Positions 26,795 to 37,040 of a DNA stretch of 64,000 bases are shown piece by piece. The DNA is from Streptomyces sp. NBC_01262 (GTDB taxonomy: Bacteria > Actinomycetota > Actinomycetes > Streptomycetales > Streptomycetaceae). The notes below the pieces were generated by a model. The model saw nothing but the letters and a program-made list of their open reading frames with translations. It ran no database searches and was not told where the DNA came from. The stretch lies in contig NZ_CP108462.1 of NCBI RefSeq assembly GCF_036226365.1, forward strand, positions 7,286,501 to 7,350,500, read 5' to 3'. Within the stretch, counting starts at the first letter, position 1. Every line of letters begins with the position of its first letter. Both the position numbers and the translations under genes were made by a program.

Positions 26795-27658
26795 TCAGCC
26801 CTTCCAGAACAGCAGCAGCGCGACGATCGCGGCCACGTTCGACAGCGTCTGGATGTGCTGGTCGCCGACCCACCCGTACTCCGGAGTGGCCGAGCCGTGT
26901 GTCAGCCTGTTGCGGGTCCAGCTGGTCAGGGACGCCCAGTTCCTGACCATGTCCACGGAGGTGGAGTCGAACGTCGCGCCGGCGTTCCAGTTGGATGCGA
27001 TGCGGTTGGAGATGTAGCTGAAGCGGGCACCCTCCGAGATCGCCTCCACGAAGGAGAGCAGGGCACCGGCCCGCTCGGAACCGCGGGAGTCGTGAGCCCT
27101 CAGGATGCCGGCGTTCCTGCTCATGTCGAAGGCCCGGAACCTGGGGGTGGTCATGGTCTGGTTGGCGTACCGCGTCATGCTCAGGTAATCGCCGTTGAAC
27201 GGCAGCTGCAGATTCGACGCGCTGCTGTTCGGCAGGTAGCTCTTCGCGGTCGCGTCGCCGAAGTGGTAGTAGTAGCGGAGGTCGGGGACGTACACGCCCT
27301 GGATGTACAGGTTCTCGGCTCGCACGATGAGACGGATGGACGGGACGTTGCCGTCCAGCGACGTCTCCCAGACGTTGATCGAGAAGTAGTCGTTCACGTC
27401 GCCCGTGGTCATGTCCATTTTGTCGTAGACCACCCGGCCCGCCGCCCGCGCGCGAACCTGGTTGATCATATTGTTGTATCCGGCCGCGCCGTCGCGAATG
27501 TGCCAGTTGATGTCCCGGCCGTCGTCGATGGCGTGCGCGCTGGTGGCGCCGAAGGGCTGGACCAGGCTGACCATCAACGCCAGCAGCACGGCGACCGCTG
27601 CGGAGAGCGTCAGCTTCTTCTGGGGGGTGTACGCGGTGCCCACGAGGGGATTCGCCAT
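26795..27658 (-). CDS. secreted ribosome-inactivating protein (rRNA N-glycosylase, RIP domain)
   Basis: 287 residues. A Sec signal peptide (LTLSAAVAVLLALMVSLVQPFG) ends at A-H-A 43. The mature protein matches ricin/Shiga A-chain enzymes, which depurinate the sarcin-ricin loop of large-subunit rRNA. The five catalytic positions are Y118 (ENLYIQG), Y158 (FNGDYLS), E209 and R212 (AISEGARFSYI) and W241 (VRNWASL). Their spacings (40, 51, 3, 29) are close to ricin A-chain (43, 54, 3, 31). It also ends like ricin, with a hydrophobic strand (VAAIVALLLFWKG). There is no lectin B-chain. The gene starts 19 bp after the pore-forming protein gene, so co-expression is likely. Actinobacterial RIPs are known, so the enzyme class is not new; the pairing is the point. 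Confidence 0.88.
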   Translation of the reverse strand: MANPLVGTAYTPQKKLTLSAAVAVLLALMVSLVQPFGATSAHAIDDGRDINWHIRDGAAGYNNMINQVRARAAGRVVYDKMDMTTGDVNDYFSINVWETSLDGNVPSIRLIVRAENLYIQGVYVPDLRYYYHFGDATAKSYLPNSSASNLQLPFNGDYLSMTRYANQTMTTPRFRAFDMSRNAGILRAHDSRGSERAGALLSFVEAISEGARFSYISNRIASNWNAGATFDSTSVDMVRNWASLTSWTRNRLTHGSATPEYGWVGDQHIQTLSNVAAIVALLLFWKG

Positions 27659-27677
27659 GATCGGTACCGCCCTTCCG

Positions 27678-28511
27678 TCAGAAGCCGCAGTCGGCCTTGC
27701 TCGCCGCGTGGTCGATGGCGATGGTCGTGCCGACCGGGCTGCCGTCCGAGTTGATGACGTTGGCCTTGGCGTCGTAGTAGGCCCCGTACGAGGTGATGTC
27801 CTTGTACCCCCGGCCGCGCCAGGTGTTGGGCACCCACCAGTTGCCGGAGTAGTCGCCGCCGATCTCCCACATGTAGGTGGTGACGTGGAAGATCGGGTTG
27901 GAGCGGACAGTGCGCATCAGCGGTGCGAAGTTGAGCTGCGCCTTGGTCCGCGGCGGCACGCTCAGCGAGTCGCTCTGGGTCCAAGTGCTGGCCTTGCTCC
28001 AGGACCAGGTGTGCTCGTAGCTGGCGGTCGCCTGGACCGACAGCACGTCCTTGAGGATGTTCCACTCGACGCCGGCCGAGCCGCCGACGCTGTTGGTCGT
28101 GGTGCTGGTCTTGGTGATGCTCTTGGTGATCGACTCGGACTGGGTGACCCGGTAGCCGCAGTTCATCACCTGATTGCTGATCTGCGTCTGCGGGCCGGCC
28201 CAGGTCCAGGAGGACGACTTCGGGTAGCTGCACCAGCCGGTGAACTGCTCCACGTACGCCGGGGTCTTCAGGCGTGCCTGGTCGGCGTCGATGTTGTTGC
28301 GGACGATTGACCCGTTGCGGACGTCGATGAACCAGTTGTGCACGCCGGTGTTGCCCGTGCACAGGGTCATCAGCAGCTTGTCGGTGTTCCACGACTCGGT
28401 CCCGCGGATGTTGGTCTCCGCGCTGGCGGGGGCGGCCAGTGCGACCACCGAGACCAGGCCGGCGGCCAGGCCGATGGCAGGCGTGGCCACCTTCTTCTTG
28501 AGTTTGCGCAC
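27678..28511 (-). CDS. secreted aerolysin/ETX-MTX2-like beta-pore-forming protein
   Basis: 277 residues from GTG 28511 (AAGGA 8 nt upstream). The signal peptide VSVVALAAPASA ends near residue 31. The mature protein has a head (residues 32-120, cysteines 51, 94 and 118). Residues 122-183 are a long Ser/Thr-rich alternating strand region (SESITKSITKTSTTTNSVGG, ATASYEHTWSWSKASTWTQS), followed by SVPPRTKAQLNFAPL. This order of an amphipathic S/T stretch, then VPPxTK, is the hallmark of aerolysin-type proteins, where the stretch becomes the transmembrane hairpin. A fourth cysteine is at 275. Family assignment is by motif pattern only. It is first in an apparent operon with the RIP gene, suggesting it delivers that enzyme or acts with it. 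Confidence 0.7.
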   Translation of the reverse strand: MRKLKKKVATPAIGLAAGLVSVVALAAPASAETNIRGTESWNTDKLLMTLCTGNTGVHNWFIDVRNGSIVRNNIDADQARLKTPAYVEQFTGWCSYPKSSSWTWAGPQTQISNQVMNCGYRVTQSESITKSITKTSTTTNSVGGSAGVEWNILKDVLSVQATASYEHTWSWSKASTWTQSDSLSVPPRTKAQLNFAPLMRTVRSNPIFHVTTYMWEIGGDYSGNWWVPNTWRGRGYKDITSYGAYYDAKANVINSDGSPVGTTIAIDHAASKADCGF

Positions 28512-29118
28512 GTCGGTAGTCCTTGCGTACTAGGGATGTGTCCCCATACGGGTGACAGGTCCGAGCGTGGAGGTGCCGGGATTTGTCTCACAGCCCGCTC
28601 ATGACGCGAAACAACCGAGTGTCCGTCGTGCGGTTGAGGTTCCCCTGCTGGTCCGGACAGTGACACCTGCGGTCCTCCGCGGTTTGACCTGGACCTTCGG
28701 GGAGCCGCCTTCGGGATTCGAACCCGACGCCTACGCAGCAGGACGGCGCCGTGGTGCCGTGCGCCGCTGTCGGCGTCGCGGCAGCGGGCGTCCGGGGCGA
28801 GGGCCAGCGGCAGACCGGGTCGGCGCGGCCGAAACGGCAGGCGTACCCGATGTCGTGGCCGGCCCGGGTGGCGGGGGCCGGTCTGGCCCCATCCGGTCAT
28901 GCGGCCGCAGACCAGCCCCGGGCGGTCACCCGACGGCGCGGCTCGACGGAACCACGGGCTGGGCGCCCTCGCCGACGTCGTCACTGCCCGTGAGGTAGGC
29001 GATGACCATGTCGCTCGTGATCGCTGTCTGGCAGGGAGTGTTTCCCTTCGAGGAACGACGTCCCCCATGTCGGTGATCACGCTGCCTGCGGGCACGGCAA
29101 CGGGCGGGGAGAATCGCG
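28512..29118. other. gene-poor stretch with a tRNA T-arm-like sequence
   Basis: No credible gene. At 28711-28727, TCGGG-ATTCGAA-CCCGA forms a 5-bp stem with a 7-nt loop, like a tRNA T-arm on the minus strand, but no matching acceptor, D or anticodon arms can be found. It may be the remnant of an integration site. The promoter of the toxin pair should lie near 28512-28600. Confidence 0.45.
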
Positions 29119-29695
29119 GTGATCCTCTGGGCGAACGGTGCCTTCGGCAGCGGGAAGACCATGCTGGTGGACGAATTGCGTCCGCGCTGGCCAGACACTG
29201 GTCTATGGCCCGGAGATGGTCGGATATGTGCTGCGGGAGATCGTGGAGGTGCCGACCGGCAACTTCCAGGATCTTCGACTGTGGCGGCGCCAGGTCTGCG
29301 ACCTTGCGGCGGGTCTGGTGGAGGAATACCGCCGCCCGGTTCTGGTCCCCATGACCTTGGTCAACCCTGTCTACGTCACCGAGATCTTCGGCACGCTCAA
29401 GGGCGCGGGCATCGACGTCCACCACTTCCTCCTCAAGGCGTCCCGAGAGGTTCTGGAGACTCGAATCGACGACCGGAGCTTCACCCCGGACAGCCCTGAG
29501 CAGGACGAACGGGTTCGGCGCTGGTGCAAGGACCACATCAATCCGTACATAGCCGCCGCCGACACGCTGCCCAGCGACACGGTGTTCCTGGACGCCGACC
29601 TGTCCCCCCGGGAGCTGGCCGACCAGGTCCTGATCCGGGTGCAATCCGGCCGGACCTCCGGCGAACTCGGATCGACACCGCTCGACCTCCGGTGA
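29119..29695 (+). pseudogene. TmrB-like ATP-binding protein, frameshifted
   Basis: GTG 29119 (GGGGAG 7 nt upstream) starts VILWANGAFGSGKTMLVDELRPRW, a P-loop beginning like TmrB-family proteins. At about 29190-29200 the match moves to another frame, continuing LVYGPEMVGYVLREIVEVPTGNFQDLRLWRRQV, RPVLVPMTLVNPVYVTEIFG, FLLKASREVLETRIDDRSFTPD, and ending VFLDADLSPRELADQVL. One inserted base explains the shift. TmrB is a membrane-associated ATP-binding protein giving tunicamycin resistance in Bacillus; most relatives are uncharacterised. A sequencing error cannot be excluded. Confidence 0.7.
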
Positions 29696-29945
29696 GAAAG
29701 CTGACCTTCACTGCCACAGGTGGGTGGCGAGTTCGCCAACGTTTCGCGGCGGAGGAGGCGGCCCGAGTGGGCGGAGGTCGCGGACGCGATCACGCTGGGC
29801 TCCAGGGAAGCCTGACCTGCATCTGTCGCCCGAGGCTCGCTGCGGTGCCAGGCTGGGAAGACGCATGAGACGTATGAGACGCACGTGCGCGCAAAGCGCT
29901 CCCAGCCGGCCCCCGCACTCCGCGAAGCCGAAGGAGAAACCGCAG

Positions 29946-32441
<2,496 letters not shown>

Positions 32442-32870
32442 GCGCCCAGGCACTCAGCATCGCTGTCGCACGGCCCGCCGACGCGACGGAACGCTCACAG
32501 CACCCTCCCGGCGTGCCGTCCGCCCTCATGGTCCGGGTGCAGCAGCAGGTGCGTGAGTTGGTCCAGGGCCGCCGCCGGCGCGGGCGACGTGGCAGGCGAT
32601 GGCCGCGGTGACCCGGTGCCCGTGCTCGGCTGCGCCTTGGCGGTCCGCGCGCGGGACGAGTGTTCGGCCGTCGGAGGCGAGCCTGCTGTAGCTGCCCGTC
32701 GCGTAGCGGCCGGTGAGGTCCCCGAGCAGGATGAGACCGGCCGCGGCCCGAGGCAGCTGGTGGAGCCCCAGTCCTCCGAGCGGGTGAGAAACCCGTTGGG
32801 TTGAGCCTGCGTGGTGGGTGTTGTGTGGCACTGTGGAGCCGTCTCGCAAGGAGGTGGACGCCGCCTAGGC

Positions 32871-32955
32871 CCGCTAAAACCAGCGGTGGTGTCCGGACCG
32901 ACCTCCAATCGGTGCCAGCGGAGCCTCCAGGATTGCCGTCCTGGGGGCTTTCGTG
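32871..32955 (+). ncRNA. candidate small structured RNA
   Basis: Three consecutive stem-loops: CCGCT/AGCGG (32871-32886), ACCGA/TCGGT with a 7-nt loop (32897-32913), then the terminator-like hairpin at 32923-32948 followed by TTTCGTGT. No gene lies immediately upstream on the plus strand, so the terminator may end a small RNA. This is a structural guess without homology. Confidence 0.25.
32923..32948 (+). terminator. rho-independent terminator-like hairpin
   Basis: GCCTCCAGGA pairs with TCCTGGGGGC (10 bp, one G-T pair) around TTGCCG, then TTTCG. It may end the candidate small RNA or the Clp transcript. Confidence 0.5.
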
Positions 32956-33015
32956 TGTCTGGCTGCGGGTGGAGGCAGGCGTCCCCATCGCGGCTCGACC
33001 AGGGACGACGATCAG

Positions 33016-33108
33016 GGTCGAATCGGAGCGGTTGGCTCTGATTGCCTCTGAGCGTCGGGGTCGGATCGGGGTCGAATCAGCGCGACTTCCTCTGATTGCC
33101 TTCGATCG
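33016..33108. repeat. imperfect direct repeat, period 54 bp
   Basis: Two related copies of about 39 bp start at 33016 and 33070. Each opens GGTCGAATC and contains CTCTGATTGCCT about 20 bp later. Function unknown. Confidence 0.5.
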
Positions 33109-33217
33109 CCTCTGCAACCCGTCCTAGCAGGTCACAGCCGGTTCGATCCGCATAGGTGCAGGTCAGGAGGGTGGGGCAGAAATCCCCCGCGTACAGCTCG
33201 ACTCGTCTGCCATCAGG

Positions 33218-33249
33218 GCCCTGACCAGGCATTTCCGCCTGGTCAGGGC
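33218..33249 (+). terminator. strong hairpin, terminator-like
   Basis: GCCCTGACCAGGC (33218-33230) pairs perfectly with GCCTGGTCAGGGC (33237-33249) around ATTTCC, followed by TCTTTGTC. No gene on the plus strand ends nearby. Confidence 0.6.
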
Positions 33250-33307
33250 TCTTTGTCGTCTGCTGACGGAAGCCTCTTGCATGGTCTATGGCATATAGCA
33301 TAAGTTA

Positions 33308-33319
33308 CCTACCGGTAGG
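33308..33319. promoter_or_regulatory. palindromic TetR operator candidate
   Basis: CCTACCGGTAGG is a perfect 12-bp palindrome 33 bp upstream of the TetR start. A site this close to the start suits autorepression of the TetR/hydratase/thioesterase operon. Confidence 0.6.
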
Positions 33320-33352
33320 GTCGGTGAACGCCCGAGGAAGGCCGGTGACCGG

Positions 33353-33970
33353 GTGAGTCCGCGCAAGAGCGACAGTCGGGACCGGATGGTCCTCGGTGCG
33401 GCCGCGCTGCTGGGTGAGTACGGCGTCGGCGCGACCAGCATCGACCGGGTCCTGGCGCGCAGCGGTGCCCCGCGCGGGTCGGTGTACCACCACTTCCCGG
33501 GCGGGCGTGCGCAGTTGATCGACGAGGCGGTGGCGCTGGCCGGCGACTATGTCGCGGGCCTGATCGAGGCCGCGACGCGGGCCGATGACGTGACCGAGGC
33601 GATCGACGCGTTCTTCGCCGTGTGGCGGGACCGGCTGGTGGCGAGCGATTTCCGGGCCGGCTGCCCGATCGTGGCGGTGGCCGTGGAGACCAACGACGAG
33701 GCCCCGCAGCTCGCCCGTTCCGCCGCCGAGGTCTTCGCCCGCTGGCGGGAGGCGCTGGCCGGGCTGTTCCTGCGCAACGGTGTGGCCGATGGGCGGAGCA
33801 GGAGGCTGGCGGCCTTCGTCATCGCCGCGGTCGAGGGCGCCGTGATCATGTGCCGGGCCGAACGCAGCACCGCCCCGCTGGACGACGCCGCCGCCGAGAT
33901 CCACGACCTGCTGGTCCACGCCCTGCGGGACCAGCCCGACCCCGTTCCCGGTCACGGCACCCGCTCGTGA
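33353..33970 (+). CDS. TetR-family regulator
   Basis: 205 residues from GTG 33353. The N-terminal helix-turn-helix is MVLGAAALLGEYGVGATSIDRVLARSGAPRGSVYHHFPGGRAQL, with the usual SVYHHF recognition helix. The C-terminal domain (DFRAGCPIVAVAVE, FVIAAVEGAVIMCRAERS) resembles the group typified by YxaF/LmrA-type regulators. It heads a probable operon, with 23 bp to the hydratase and then the thioesterase. A palindrome lies in its promoter. It most likely senses a small hydrophobic or acyl ligand; the ligand is unknown. Confidence 0.9.
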   Translation: MSPRKSDSRDRMVLGAAALLGEYGVGATSIDRVLARSGAPRGSVYHHFPGGRAQLIDEAVALAGDYVAGLIEAATRADDVTEAIDAFFAVWRDRLVASDFRAGCPIVAVAVETNDEAPQLARSAAEVFARWREALAGLFLRNGVADGRSRRLAAFVIAAVEGAVIMCRAERSTAPLDDAAAEIHDLLVHALRDQPDPVPGHGTRS

Positions 33971-33993
33971 CCGCCCAGCCCGAGGGAGCAGTC

Positions 33994-34665
33994 ATGCCCG
34001 TTCTCGACCGCCAGGACGACGTCTTCATCCTCGATCTCGGAGACGGTGAGAACCGCTTCCACCCCGACTGGATCGCCGCAGTGAACGCCGCGCTGGACGA
34101 GGTGGAGAAGGCGGAGGGGCCGCGCGCGCTGGTGACCGCCGCGACGGGCAAGTTCTACTCCAACGGCCTCGACCTGGACTGGCTGTTCGCCCACGCCGAC
34201 CGGAACGAGGAGTATGTGACCTCGGTCCACGCGCTCTTTGCCCGGCTGCTGTCCCTGCCGGTCGTCACCGTCGCGGCGCTCCAGGGGCACACCTTCGCCG
34301 CCGGCGCCATGTTCTCCCTGGCCCACGACTTCCGGGTGATGCGCGCCGACCGAGGTTTCTGGTGCCTGCCCGAGGCCGACATCAACATCCCCTTCACGCC
34401 CGGTATGTCAGCCCTCATCCAGTCCCGCCTGACGCCGCGGACGGCCCACGAGGCCATGCTCACCGCCCGCCGCTACGGCGGCGCCGACGCCCTGGCCGCA
34501 GGCATCGTCGACCACGCCACCGACGAGGACGCCGTACGTACGACGGCCGTCGGGCTCGCACAGGCCCAGGCCGCCAAGGCGGGCGACACCATCGCCACCA
34601 TCAGGACCCGCATGTACGCCCCCGTCCTCGCCGCCCTGCGCGACACGGCCAGCCCCCTGGGCTGA
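33994..34665 (+). CDS. enoyl-CoA hydratase/isomerase family protein
   Basis: 223 residues from ATG 33994 (GAGGGAG 5 nt upstream); the longer open frame upstream overlaps the TetR gene and is spurious. The crotonase fold is seen in ENRFHPDWIAAVNAAL, ALVTAATGKFYSNGLDLDWL (oxyanion-hole strand), VTVAALQGHTFAAGAMFSLAHDFRVM (second oxyanion-hole GG/AG region) and ARRYGGADALAAGIVDH. Its shortness relative to the usual 255-260 residues, and ADINIPFTPGM, resemble eukaryotic ECI-like isomerases. It would act on a fatty-acyl-CoA in the cytoplasm. The thioesterase downstream supports acyl-CoA turnover. Confidence 0.88.
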   Translation: MPVLDRQDDVFILDLGDGENRFHPDWIAAVNAALDEVEKAEGPRALVTAATGKFYSNGLDLDWLFAHADRNEEYVTSVHALFARLLSLPVVTVAALQGHTFAAGAMFSLAHDFRVMRADRGFWCLPEADINIPFTPGMSALIQSRLTPRTAHEAMLTARRYGGADALAAGIVDHATDEDAVRTTAVGLAQAQAAKAGDTIATIRTRMYAPVLAALRDTASPLG

Positions 34666-34698
34666 CGGGCCCCATCCACTATGAGCAAGGAGCAATCC

Positions 34699-35157
34699 GT
34701 GTCCACGACCGACTTCACCGCCCTGTCCGGCCTCGAACTGATGCGCTGGATACAGTCCGTGCGGCCGGCCGAAGCCGACATGCCGTCGATCGGCAGGCTG
34801 CTCGGCATGCGGTTCGACGAAGTGGACCACGGCCGCATCGTCGTCTCGCTCGACACCCGGCCCGACTTCGCCAACCCGCTCGGCGCCGTCCACGGCGGCA
34901 TCGCGGCCACCCTCCTGGACTCCGTCATGGGGTGCGCGGTGCACACCACCCTGCCCGCGGGCGTCGCGTACACGACCCTCGAACTCAAGGTCAACTACAT
35001 CCGGGCCGCCCACACCGGCGGCCAGACGCTCACCGCGGAGGGGAACGTCATCCACGCCGGCCGCCGCACCGCCACGGCGGAGGGCAAGGTCGTGGACGAC
35101 GAGGGGAAACTGATCGCCCACGCCACCACGACCTGCCTCATCCTCGGGCGCGACTGA
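34699..35157 (+). CDS. PaaI-family hotdog thioesterase
   Basis: 152 residues. GTG 34699 is chosen over ATG 34681 because AAGGAG sits 6 nt before it; the upstream ATG has no ribosome binding site. The hotdog core is visible in LGMRFDEVDHGRIVVSLDTRPDFANPLGAVHGGIAATLLDSVMGCAVHTTLP (the HGG loop and catalytic D) and in TTLELKVNYIRAAHTGGQTLTAEGNVIHAGRRTATAEGKVVDDEGKLIAHATTTCLIL. The family hydrolyses acyl- or aryl-CoA. It ends the three-gene operon with TetR and the hydratase, a combination suggesting regulated degradation of an acyl-CoA. Confidence 0.9.
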   Translation: MSTTDFTALSGLELMRWIQSVRPAEADMPSIGRLLGMRFDEVDHGRIVVSLDTRPDFANPLGAVHGGIAATLLDSVMGCAVHTTLPAGVAYTTLELKVNYIRAAHTGGQTLTAEGNVIHAGRRTATAEGKVVDDEGKLIAHATTTCLILGRD

Positions 35158-35259
35158 GGGCGAACCCGAGACAGCGATAACCGGTTGCGTCCCTGGGGAC
35201 GCGATTGGTATAGACCTCCCGTAGGTGTCCGGAGTCCTTGGGCGTGGGGGAGGGGTGCT

Positions 35260-36480
35260 GTGCGTTCGCGTTCGCTGCCGGCGGTCTACTGGTTCCTGTG
35301 GTCGGGCATGCTGATCAACCGGCTCGGTGGGTTCGCCGTCCTGTATCTGTCGCTCTACCTCACCGATGTGCGCCATCTGGGCGCGTCCGCCGCCGGGTTG
35401 GTCACCGGCCTGGCGGGCGTGGGCGGGATGGCCGGCGTACTGCTGGGCGGCAGCCTCGCGGACCGGTGGGGCCGGCGGCGGACGCTGCTGGCCTGCCATG
35501 CCGGCACGGCGGTCTCACTGCTGGTGCTGGGCCTGTCGTCGGCGCTGCCGCTGATAGCGGGCGCGACCGTGCTGGTGGGAGCCGGACAGGCGATGGCGGG
35601 ACCGGCGTTCGTGGCGGCCATCGTCGACGTGGTGCCGGAGGCGGACCGGACGCGGGCCTTCAACCTGCAGTTCTGGGCTTTCAACCTGGGCACGGCGGCA
35701 GCCTCGTTGATGGCGGGGCTGCTGGTGCGGGTCGGCTTCACCCTGCTGTTCGTGCTGGACGCCGCGACCACGGTGGTCACGCTGTGCGTGCTGGCCCTGG
35801 GCGTCCCGGAGACCAGGCCGTCGGTGACCCCCGGCCGGGGCCCGGGGATCGGGGTGGCGTTGCGCGACCGGGTGTTCCTGGCGTTCGTGGGGCTGTCGCT
35901 GCTGAGCGCGGTCGTGGTGGCGCAGACCTCCACGGTCCTGCCCCTGTCGATGCGGCGGCACGGGCTGCCGCCCGGCGACTACGGCCTCGTGGCCGGCCTC
36001 GCGGGCGGGCTGATCGTCGTGGGCCAGCTCTTCGTCCCACGACTGATCGTCGGCCGCCGCAAGGGACCGGTCCTGGCGCTCGCGGCCGCCCTGCAGGGCC
36101 TCGGCATCGCCGTACTGGCCCCCCTCGGCGGCGCCTTGTGGGGCTGCCTGCTGGCCGCCGCCGTCTGGACATGCGGCGGGATGCTGGCCGCCCCGCCGAA
36201 CGCCGCAGTAGTGGCCGAGCTGTCCCCCGCCGACCTGCGGGCCCGCTACCAGGCCGTGTTCTACCTGGTGTTCCCCGCCGCCGCCTTCCTGGCCCCCGCG
36301 ATGGGCGGCTGGGGCCTGGAACACCTCAGCGACGCCTACTGGCTGCTCCCGGCCGCACTCGCCCTACTGGCCGCCGCCGGTCACCTGGCCGCCTCGGGCC
36401 CCCGCGAGCGCCGCCGGGCCCGCCCCGGCGGTCAGTACGAAGCGCCGAGGCGCTGGCGCAGGGCGTCCGGAAGGGGGTAG
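35260..36480 (+). CDS. MFS transporter
   Basis: 406 residues from GTG 35260 (GGAGGGG upstream). About 12 membrane segments. The MFS motif A in loop 2-3 is GGSLADRWGRRRTLLACHAG. Further segments include FNLQFWAFNLGTAAASLMAGLLVRVGF and VVAGLAGGLIVVGQLFVPRLIVGRRKGPVLALAA. It is likely a drug or metabolite exporter; the substrate cannot be read. Its 3' end overlaps the converging DUF4291 gene by 49 bp. Confidence 0.88.
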   Translation: MRSRSLPAVYWFLWSGMLINRLGGFAVLYLSLYLTDVRHLGASAAGLVTGLAGVGGMAGVLLGGSLADRWGRRRTLLACHAGTAVSLLVLGLSSALPLIAGATVLVGAGQAMAGPAFVAAIVDVVPEADRTRAFNLQFWAFNLGTAAASLMAGLLVRVGFTLLFVLDAATTVVTLCVLALGVPETRPSVTPGRGPGIGVALRDRVFLAFVGLSLLSAVVVAQTSTVLPLSMRRHGLPPGDYGLVAGLAGGLIVVGQLFVPRLIVGRRKGPVLALAAALQGLGIAVLAPLGGALWGCLLAAAVWTCGGMLAAPPNAAVVAELSPADLRARYQAVFYLVFPAAAFLAPAMGGWGLEHLSDAYWLLPAALALLAAAGHLAASGPRERRRARPGGQYEAPRRWRRASGRG

Positions 36481-37034
36481 GCGTCCTCACGGGGGATCGC
36501 GGCGTCCGCCTTGTCCAGGTCGCCCGCGCGGACGTTCCGGCGAATCTCGGCCACGAGCTCGGTGATGTCGTCGATGCCCGTGATCCACTCGTCCACGTAT
36601 CGGTCCACGGCCTCGCCCGACAGCCCCACCTGGATGGCCCGGTGCGGCAGCGGCGTCATGTTCGTGCCGCGTTCCGGGTCCCACTGGACCCGCACGGGGC
36701 TCGCCGCCTGCTGGGCCTGCCATTCCTCGCGGCTCGTGTGGCAGCGCCGGTCGAAGTGGCTGAGGCTGGCGTGCGCGAGGGCCCATTCGAAGCCCGACCG
36801 GTTGATGCGGACGGCCAGGACCCGTTCCTGGCCGGGCTTGGTGGCCCAGCCGGACCGGTACATCATCCAGCGGAAGGACGGCTTGATCCAGGTCATCCGC
36901 TCGCGCTTGAACGGCGGCACGAAGGTGCCCGCGGCGACCGCCGGCGAGGCGATGTCGGGTCCGTAGGCCTGGTACACGGTGATGGTCTCCGCGTTGAACT
37001 CCGCGCGCACCTCGCGGTCCGGCACCTGAAACAT
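36432..37034 (-). CDS. DUF4291 protein
   Basis: 200 residues from ATG 37034 (GGGAG upstream). The sequence ITVYQAYGPDIASPAVAAGTFVPPFKRERMTWIKPSFRWMMYRSGWATKPGQERVLAVRI is the strong DUF4291 signature. The second half (FDRRCHTSREEW, RVQWDPERGTNMTPLPHRAIQVGLSGEAVDRY) also fits. No function is established for this family to my knowledge; it is common in actinomycetes. It lies 6 bp after the peroxiredoxin-like gene, so the two probably form an operon, but this does not define a role. Confidence 0.9.
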   Translation of the reverse strand: MFQVPDREVRAEFNAETITVYQAYGPDIASPAVAAGTFVPPFKRERMTWIKPSFRWMMYRSGWATKPGQERVLAVRINRSGFEWALAHASLSHFDRRCHTSREEWQAQQAASPVRVQWDPERGTNMTPLPHRAIQVGLSGEAVDRYVDEWITGIDDITELVAEIRRNVRAGDLDKADAAIPREDAYPLPDALRQRLGASY

Positions 37035-37040
37035 GGTCGG

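Larger units (their letters stand above)
32442..33352. other. 910-bp gene-poor stretch
   Basis: I find no gene with a believable start or family match. A minus-strand frame around 32530-32790 (LPRAAAGLILLGDLTGRYATGS) has coding-like composition but no recognised family. The stretch does contain two strong hairpins, a run of small stem-loops and an imperfect direct repeat, listed separately. It ends in a TetR palindrome. Confidence 0.5.

Noticed and set aside
28711..28727. Possible tRNA gene
   Set aside because: Only the T-arm can be formed; acceptor, D and anticodon arms are missing on both strands.
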